Origin: Magicicada septendecula | Lineage: Eukaryota; Arthropoda; Insecta; Hemiptera; Cicadidae | DNA: 64,000 bases | Assembly (NCBI GenBank): GCA_034769895.1 | Contig: CM068373.1 | Span: forward strand, 441,434,731-441,498,730 | Reading direction: 5' to 3' | Part shown: one piece after another, positions 56,981 to 64,000 of the stretch | How positions within the stretch are numbered: position 1 is the stretch's first letter | Layout: each line of letters opens with the position of its first letter | Made by a program: the position numbers and the translations under genes | Notes under the pieces: generated by a model | The model's database searches: none | The model's input: only the letters and a program-made list of their open reading frames with translations | What the model was told of the DNA's origin: nothing

Positions 56981-57720
56981 CAGGGACCGGGAGAATAACC
57001 TGACGATTTTCGACGGGACTGTACCTCTCCCACAATGCAGTGGGGGAAGTGCTGACTAGTGTATTGGCTTTGTCAAACAACGCCATTTCAGTTAAGATGG
57101 AGCAGTGGACTGGGCGACACCATGCACTTGTGATTGAATCCTATTTTAAAACCAGCGATTCTGGTATCCAAACCCAACGATTGTTTCGTAAAGAGTTCAA
57201 TATCGATCGTCACGGCTGTGTACCCAGTTGCAACACAATAGTGCTTTGGGTCAGAAATTTTCGAGAGACAAGCTCAGCTCAAAAAAAAGAGCTGTTCGTA
57301 CCCTGGAAAATGTGGAAGCTTTGTGTCAGTCAGTCATCAGAAGTCAACGCCACTCTGCCTCACAACATGCCGCTGCTTTGGGCATGTCAGACCGCAGTGC
57401 TAGGAGGATGCTGCATTTGGATCTTCATTTCCACCTGTACAAGATTGCGGTAGTCCAAGAGCTAAGTGAACTTGAACTCCAAAAGCGAAGAGATAGTAGC
57501 GGCAATACCAAACGACATGCTCGTGAGGGTGGCGACAAACCTAAAGGTCGTCATTTATCGAACAAAATTTTCAAAAGAGAATAGACAAAGAGCCAATAAT
57601 GTAAGTACTGAAAATGGCAATATTTTTTGTAAATATTGTGATGGTTAAACCTTTCATTACAATAAATTTTATTGATTATATATGCATTTGAAAATCGTCA
57701 GGTTATTCTGCCGGTCCCTG
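56981..57720 (+). mobile_element. 740-bp Tc1/mariner-type element with TA target duplication
   Basis: Terminal inverted repeats of 31 bp (56981-57011 and 57690-57720) start CAGGGACCGG and differ at one base. TA flanks both ends (56979-56980, 57721-57722). It carries only the N-terminal part of a transposase, so it is internally deleted and non-autonomous. Confidence 0.9.
57097..57590 (+). pseudogene. Transposase HTH (DUF4817-like) domain, frameshifted
   Basis: From ATG 57097 the frame reads MEQWTGRHHALVIESYFKTS, then RLFRKEFNIDRHGCVPSCNT and VLWVRNFRETSS. Past 57285 the next frame continues with VRTLENVEALCQSVIRSQRH and QHAAALGMSDRSARRMLHLD, then LYKIAVVQELSELEL. This is the arthropod-type double helix-turn-helix that precedes a DDE domain. 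Two frame changes are present and the DDE domain is missing. Confidence 0.75.
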
Positions 57721-57722
57721 TA

Positions 57723-58644
57723 CAAATCTGCTCAGGTCTTACTGTAGTCACTTCACTTAACTAATTATTTTATCTCAGAAGTAGCAGCCCTTCCATGACA
57801 ATGGAAATATTGTTTAACATGAGTAATACTTTTATCAAATATAGCCTATTTAGTAGATTGCTGTTGTATCGATGAAGAATAAAAAAAAAATTTAAGACTG
57901 AAAAAGTAAATACACAAGAAAATTAACCTTACACACTGAATGTTTTATTCTGTTCTTATTATGTTGAGGGCCATAGAGTGTGTGGTTAGGAGGTCGCTAC
58001 AGGGGTAATGACGTTAGCAAATGTTAAAAAGATAGTAGATCTTGAATGTTAAAAAGATAAAGTTAGAAATGGTGTTGAACAAAATATAGTATAATGTCAT
58101 TGCAAAAAATATAAAGTGATTATAAAGTTGAGTAATAAAATTTGAATAATGAACTTGTCTGCCATAGTAGTTGTTGGTTGAATTTTATAGAAATAAATAG
58201 GTGATGGTGTTTTGGGAATATTAAAAGAATTGTTTACATGTTATGTTATTTATAGGAATATATATATTTTTCTCTTATAAGGAAGAGATTGAATTTGGTG
58301 TTGGTGAAAAATCAGTCTATGTTGAATTCTTGTTGTTGTTTTGGGAGAAATTAATTGAACAAACCAATGCCCCAGACACAAACCAATGCATCTAAAAGGA
58401 AACATATCAGTTGTAGATATGGAAGTATATTAGACCACTATTTTAAAATTTTGTATTCGATGTTTCAGAGTTTGGTGGTGTTGTGACCGCGGTCCTGAGC
58501 TGGCTGGCCGTGGTCAGAGCAGGAACGTTAAGTGCCTCATGGCCTTCAACCTATGCTCTTTCAGTTATGTCCTGTCTCGAGTACTCTGGCATATTGAAAT
58601 TATATAAAGATAGTTATTTTTTAACCTTAAACACATAAACAATA
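57723..58644. other. Mostly non-coding; LTR-element fragment near 58380-58580
   Basis: 58460-58540 (GTGACCGCGGTCCTGAGC region) resembles 1290-1350 upstream of the purine tract of the left LTR element. Otherwise AT-rich without genes. Confidence 0.45.
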
Positions 58645-59188
58645 CTAGCAAAATACCCGTGCTTCGCTACAGAGTTTCACGTTGTACGTAATTGTACAAT
58701 TATTGCTCGCTTAATAGTATAGGATTAGATAGATTGTACAAATTCTCAACTCTTAGTTTGTTTATTTACATTCATAGCAACAGCTATTAATTATTTATTT
58801 CGAGAAATTCGTTAGAGCCGTTTCCGAGAAAAAAAAAGGACATACATTTATTAATTAATTGAAGTTCGAAATTTTCTTGACTATAAGAACCTGCAAACAA
58901 CGAAGTTTTTTTCAGTTTAAAACAATGATTAAAAACTCAGGACTAAAAGTATTCGGGGTTTCCAGTAAACTGAGATGTCAACCACTTCATTTACAAAGTA
59001 TGCAATTCCCGCGATAAATTTCAGTATTTGGTTTTTTGCCCCTTAGGAGTGAAAGTTTTTAAAACCATTTCTTAGTGAGCACCTAAGACCTATGATGAAG
59101 CTATGTTCAAAGTTTCATTGATATCCATTCAGTGGTTTCAGAGATATCGTGATCAGTGAGTCAGTCAGTGGTATTTGGCTTATATAGA
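58645..59188 (-). mobile_element. Helitron-like non-autonomous element, 544 bp
   Basis: On the minus strand it starts A|TCTATATAAGCC at 59188 and ends with GCGAAGCACGGG...CTAG|T at 58645. The start, the CTAG end and the A/T flanks fit Helitrons. It shares internal blocks with the neighbour (CCCCTTAGGAGTGAAAG near 59040 and 60637). Confidence 0.65.
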
Positions 59189-59197
59189 TATCTATAT

Positions 59198-60798
59198 CTA
59201 GCCGATTTACCCAGCGTTGCTCGGGTTCATAATTTATTCATAGGCTCATAGGCACCTATTCTTGTTCTAACGTTATATTACTTGTATATTGTATAATCTT
59301 CCTTGTATTGTTACGTTCGCATTCTCACTGGAGGAATACTCTGTAGCGCACCTGTTTAAGAACATGTCATAAACTGTATTCTTATATCTGGAGAAGAATT
59401 CTGTTGCGCGTGATGCTCCTGCTCGATTTCTAACTCTGGGAGAGGGCGAACAGCTAAATTAGTTTTCAATAAAATGTCTACAGTACTTGCATGCTCTGCG
59501 TATTTAACTGTCGTTTTATAATTCATTGTGTTAATGTTGAAATAAGGCATTTGTTAAATTAGTGTCTCCTAAACTTATTCTAACAATACAATACCTCTAT
59601 AGATTTTAGCTTATCAATTTTTAAATTCAAACTGAAGCAAGTGCATTTATATTGTCTGAACACTATGATCTGAATACATTCGCTATCAAAACTTTGTTTT
59701 TTATACTCGCTTATAACTTACTTCGATCTTAACTTATCCACTTTTAAATTCAAACTGAAACAACTCTGAATTCACACACTATTAAGAAGTTTCTTAAGAT
59801 GCATACACCACCTTTGATATCATAACCTATATCTTTATTTATAACAACCGTGGACTCTGGCCCCGCCGTCTTTCGCGGGATCCGACCTAAGACTCCCCCG
59901 TGGATGAACTCCTACGCTATTTCCTACGCGGGAGACTTCCACCGATGCTATGGTAACCAGAATTTATTCTATTGGGTTGCCATAGTAACCAGATCTAATA
60001 GTTTTTAAGACCCAAAGGATCGTATCGAAAAAACACTTGTCCTATGTTGGTTCTCCCATTGCATAAAATATTTGTGCCAAGTTTGGTTGAAATCGGTCCA
60101 GTGGTTTAGGTGGAGATGTGGAAGACCCCAAAGGACCCCCCGAAGGATCGTATCGAAAAAACACCTATCCTATGTTGGTTCTCCCGTTGCATAAAATATT
60201 TGTGCCAAGTTTGGTTGAAATCGGTCCAGTGGTTTAGGAGGAGATGTGGAAGACCCCATCGAAGAAAACACCTATCCTATGTTGGTTCTCCCGTTGCATA
60301 AAATATTTGTGCCAAGTTTGGTTGAAATCGGTCCAGTGGTTTAGGAGGAGATGTGGAAGACCCCAAAGAACCCCCCAAAGGACCCCACCAAAAAAAACAC
60401 CTATCCTGTGTTGGTTCTCCCGTCGCTCAAAATATTTATGCCAAGTTTGGTTGAAATCGGTCCAGTGGTTTAGGAGGAGATGTGGAAGACCCCATCGAAA
60501 AAAACACCTATCCTATGTTGGTTCTCCCGTCGCGTAAAATATTTGTGCCAAGTTTGGTTGAAATCGGTCCAGTGGTTTAGGAGGAGATGTGGAACATACA
60601 TACATAGATACATACATACATTGGGGGGGGGTTTACCCCTTAGGAGTGAAAGTTTTTAAAACCGTTTCTTAGTGAGCATCTACGACCCCATAAGAATATA
60701 CCTTCAAATTTTGAGATCATTATCTTCAGTAGTTTTTGCTCTACGTTGATTCTATGTCAGTCAGTCAGTCAGGACTTCTCCGCTTATATATATAGAGA
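59198..60798 (-). mobile_element. Helitron-like element with internal tandem repeats
   Basis: On the minus strand it starts TCTATATATATAAGCG (60796-60798) and ends CTAG at 59198 after GAGCAACGCTGGG. It is closely related to the 544-bp neighbour but contains a tandem array. Confidence 0.6.
60030..60600. repeat. Tandem array with alternating 128/107-bp spacing
   Basis: CCAAGTTTGGTTGAAATCGG recurs at 60077, 60205, 60312, 60441 and 60548 (spacings 128, 107, 129, 107). The block ends in a (CATA)n run. Open frames through it simply follow the repeat. Confidence 0.85.
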
Positions 60799-61401
60799 TT
60801 AGCTTTTTCTCCCACCATGGTTTGCATGAAGTTAGTCGTATGAAGACAGAACAAGTTAGGTAGCATAGTCGTAGTCTTGGTGGGAGAACATAGATTTATA
60901 ACAATAAGCTACAACTTTGAAACAATGTCACATCTGTGTCCCATTGCAGTAGCGTATCTCTCGTAAGAGCAGCCTAAGAAATATTGGGCAATCTACAGTG
61001 GACTGTGTGGCGACTGTATACTTCAATATGTAAAGGAAAAATTTCAGTTTTGTTTTGGATAGTAATATCTCATGAGAGGTAGGTATAGGGAAATCTGGTC
61101 TCCACAATGTGGCAATTGTATACTGGTTTATTTAAAAACAATTTAAATTTATATTATCTTATTACCGAAACATAAAATTTATTTAAAAATTATGATGCTT
61201 GGCTTGACAACCATGTGCTATTGTGTATCCAGCCAACCACAGAAAGTACGAGTAAAGGACTGCAACATTTGTCAGCACTGTACTGGTTCAGATTTTCAAT
61301 TTGATTTAAAATAGTAATGACCTGCAAGAACTGTTGAATAAATTGTACAGACGATTTGGCAACCATGTACTCCATTATTTAACATAATTCTTAAATTTTT
61401 A
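60799..61401. other. Non-coding stretch
   Basis: AT-rich, no gene or repeat recognised. Confidence 0.5.
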
Positions 61402-62280
61402 CTTCCATATTCCTTAAGGAATGGAAGTATGGTGATGGCAAAAAAAATCGTGTTCGAGATTATTGCAGATTCTGATTCTACTACACTCAAAACATGAAAA
61501 AAAGTCGTTTTCCGAAAAGTGTCTGTGTGTGTGTCTGTCTGTGTGTGTGTGTCTGTAGATTTTTTTTCTATGGCAAACGATAACTGCCGCAAATTCAAAC
61601 AGAATCAAATAATTGTTTGCATACAGCCCTGATTTGTAGAGTACTCACGACCTATTGTTTTTGGTGAAGATCGGTTGAGGGAAAGGGGTAGTTTACCTGC
61701 AACGGTTTTTTTTATCAAGGGAAATTTTTTTTTTTTGCAAACGATAACAGCCGCAAATTCAAACAAAATTAAATAATGTTTCGTATACAGCCCTGAATTG
61801 TAGAGTTCTCAAGACCTATTGTTTTTGGTGAAGATCGGTTAAGGGAAAGGGGTAGTTTACCTGCAGCGTTTTTTTATCAAGGGTATTTTCTATGGCAAAC
61901 GATAACAGCCGCAAATTCAAACAGAATCAAATAATTTTTTGCATACAGCCGTGATTTGTAGAGTACTCAAGACCTATTGTTTTTGGTGAAGATCGGTTAA
62001 GGGGAAGGGGTAGTTTACCTGCAACGTTTTTTTATCAAGCGTATTTTCTATGACGAACGATAACTGCCGCATATTCAAAAGAATCAAATAATTTTTTGCA
62101 TACGTCACTGAATTGTAGAGGACTCAAGGCCTTTTGATTTTGGTGAAGATCGGTTAAGGGGAAGGGGTAGTTTACCTGCAACCTTTTACGTTTTAACAAG
62201 AGTAAAGTACATGAAAATTCATTTAAACTTTTTCAAACAATGGTAATTGTTAAAATAAAATAATTTTGTTGCCAGGCAAT
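61402..62280 (-). mobile_element. Tandem-repeat family, copy C
   Basis: Begins with the palindromic end around TTCCTTAAGGAA (61411-61422), then a GT/GTCT microsatellite, then four units (markers near 61575, 61738, 61896, 62056). It ends in the AAGTACATGAAAATTC region near 62210-62280. Head-to-head with copy D. Confidence 0.7.
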
Positions 62281-62528
62281 AAAATTATAATTTTTTCATT
62301 TTAATGTAAATCTGTACATAGTATAAAGTAAAGTCGGTGTGTTTTCTCTCTGTGTTTGAAATCGCTAATCTCAGGAAGTACTGAACGGATTTTATTCAAG
62401 TTTTCGCCAATAGATAGAGTGTCTATCGAGGAACATTTATGTGTATAATTAATACATATATGTTGTACATTAGCTTAGCTATCACGGTTTATGTCAAGTA
62501 AGTGGTATAGTTTACATCTTATATATAA
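62281..62528. other. Centre between inverted copies C and D
   Basis: Contains AAAGTAAAGTCGGTGTG and TACTGAACGGATTTTATTC (62330-62400), resembling motifs common in other insect interspersed repeats. No gene. Confidence 0.4.
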
Positions 62529-63903
62529 ATATCGGTATGGAGAACCATACATGACTTCCATATTCTAAGATTTATATTTAAAATCATTTTCAGCCAAACA
62601 GCCAGGCTGTGTCTTACCTGCCTTTTTATTGCTGTATTAAATGAAAAATATTATATTACATTAAAATGAAAAAATCATAATTTTATTTCCTGGCAACAAA
62701 ATTATTTTATTTTTAACAATTACCATTGTTTCAAAAAAATTAAATAAATTTTCAAGTACTTTACTCTTGTTAAAACGTAAAAGGTTGCAGGTAAACTACC
62801 CCTTCCCCTTAACCGATCTTCACCAAAATCGAAAGTCATTGAGACCTCTACAATTCAGGGACGTATGCAAACAATTATTTGATTCTGTTTTAATTTGCGG
62901 CTGTTATCGTTTGCCATAGAAAATACGCTTGATAAAAAAACGTTGCAGGTAAACTACCCCTTCCCCTTAACCGATCTTCACCAAAAACAGTAGGTCTTGA
63001 GAACTCTACAATTTAGGGCTGTATGCAAATAATCTTTTGATTCTGTTTGAATTTGCGGCTGTTATCGTTTGCCATATTAAAGACCCTTGTTAAAACATAA
63101 AACGTTACAGGTAAACTACCCCTTTCCCTTAACCGATCTTCACCAAAAACAATAGGTCTTGAGTACTCTACAAATCAGGGCTGTATACAAAACAGTATTT
63201 GATTCTGTTTGAATTTGCGGCTGTTATCGTTTGCCATAGAAAATACCCTTGATAAAACAAAAAACGTGGCTGGTAAACTACCCCTTTCCCTCAACCGAAC
63301 TTCACCAAAAACAATAGGTCTTGAGAACTCTACAATTTAGGGCTGTATGCAAATAATCTTTTGATTCTGTTTGAATTTGCGGCTGTTATCGTTTGCCATA
63401 GGAAATACCCTTGTTAAAACATAAAACGGTACAGGTAAACTACCCCTTTCCCTTAACCGATCTTCACCAAAATCAGCAGATCTTGAGAACTCTACAATTC
63501 AGGGCTGTATGCGAAACATTATTTGATTCTGTTTGAATTTGCGGCTGTTATCGTTTGCCAAACAAATTTACCCTTGCTAAAAAAAAACCGTTGCTGGTAA
63601 ACTACCCCTTTCCCTCAACCGATCTTCACCAAAAACAATAGGTCGCGAGTACTCTGAAAATCAGGGCTGCATGCAAAAAATTATTTGATTCTGTTTGAAT
63701 TTGCGGCAGTTATCGTTTGCCATAGAAAAAAAATCTACAGACAGACAGACACACAGACAGACAGACAGACAGACACACAGACACATTTCGGAAAACGACT
63801 TTTTTTCATGTTTTGAGTGTAGTACAATCAGAATCTGCAATAATCTCGAACACGATTTTTTTTGCCATCACCATACTTCCATTCCTTAAGGAATATGGAA
63901 GTA
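62529..63903 (+). mobile_element. Tandem-repeat family, copy D
   Basis: Left end ATATCGGTATGGAGAACC at 62529; six units marked GGCTGTTATCGTTTGCC or its variant near 62902, 63059, 63219, 63384, 63544 and 63703; CAGACAGACA microsatellite; right end TTCCTTAAGGAATATGGAAG (63882-63901). Complete by comparison with copy B. Confidence 0.75.
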
Positions 63904-64000
63904 AATATCGCTATGGAGAACCATACATGACTTCCATATTCTAAGATTTATATTTAAAATCATTTTCAGCCAAACAGCCAGGCTGTGTCTTACCTGCCTT
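63904..64000 (+). mobile_element. Tandem-repeat family, copy E (left end only)
   Basis: Starts immediately after copy D (ATATCGCTATGGAGAACC) and runs off the window, so D and E are head-to-tail. Confidence 0.75.

Noticed and set aside
60110-60537. Repeated WFSRCIKYLCQVWLKSVQ frames
   Set aside because: They follow a tandem DNA repeat; no start context or known protein.
1-64000. tRNA, rRNA or CRISPR arrays
   Set aside because: None seen; the only tRNA-like sequence is the complement in the primer binding site.

Overview
This is an AT-rich, intron-bearing animal genome, most likely an arthropod and probably an insect with a large, repeat-filled genome. Penelope-like, Ty3/Gypsy, Helitron-like, hAT and Tc1/mariner-type sequences are present, some with an insect-type HTH domain. 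I cannot name the species. Only one host gene is convincing: the 5' part of ODAD4 (TTC25), a TPR protein that docks outer dynein arms in motile cilia and sperm flagella. Three exons are visible (12320-12898, 22878-23010, 23098-23250). Intron 1 is about 10 kb and full of transposons, and the rest of the gene is not recognisable downstream. A perfect palindromic X-box (RFX site) lies about 0.67 kb upstream of its ATG, as expected for a ciliary gene.

Layout. 1-1071: 5'-truncated Penelope-like element (minus strand) with YVDD reverse transcriptase and GIY-YIG endonuclease, running off the left edge. 1200-2400: 3' end of an LTR element and a GT microsatellite. 3370-8040: hAT fragments, one split by a 2,977-bp solo LTR with a 4-bp target duplication. 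8.9-27 kb: ODAD4, Jockey-like remains, a Helitron-like element, and a series of short Penelope-type insertions with hammerhead-ribozyme-like cores. Most of these insertions have exact 8-13 bp target duplications. 20.2-22.6, 30.7-32.6 and 61.4-64 kb: copies of one unclassified element carrying tandem repeats of about 160 bp. 28.5-29.0, 35.3-36.0 and 57.0-57.7 kb: DNA-transposon remains. 58.6-60.8 kb: two Helitron-like elements.

The dominant object is a 14.05-kb, apparently very young Ty3/Gypsy element at 41082-55128. It has 3.27-kb LTRs that differ, where compared, only by an 11-bp AT expansion, a tRNA-Lys primer site, gag and an intact pol. Gag appears joined to Pol by a U UUA AAC slippery site followed by a well-spaced potential pseudoknot. 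Between pol and the 3' LTR lies an array of seven units of about 91 bp, each with two small inverted repeats whose arms show compensatory changes. The element is inserted just upstream of the gag-like pseudogene of an older, minus-strand LTR element (36745 to about 55387). That older element also carries a 589-bp inverted copy of its own LTR.

The most interesting signals are the covarying hairpin array, the hairpin abutting the polypurine tract in two diverged LTR elements, the frameshift module, the hammerhead-bearing Penelope mini-insertions and the ODAD4 X-box. All structures were found by eye; none was folded or searched computationally.
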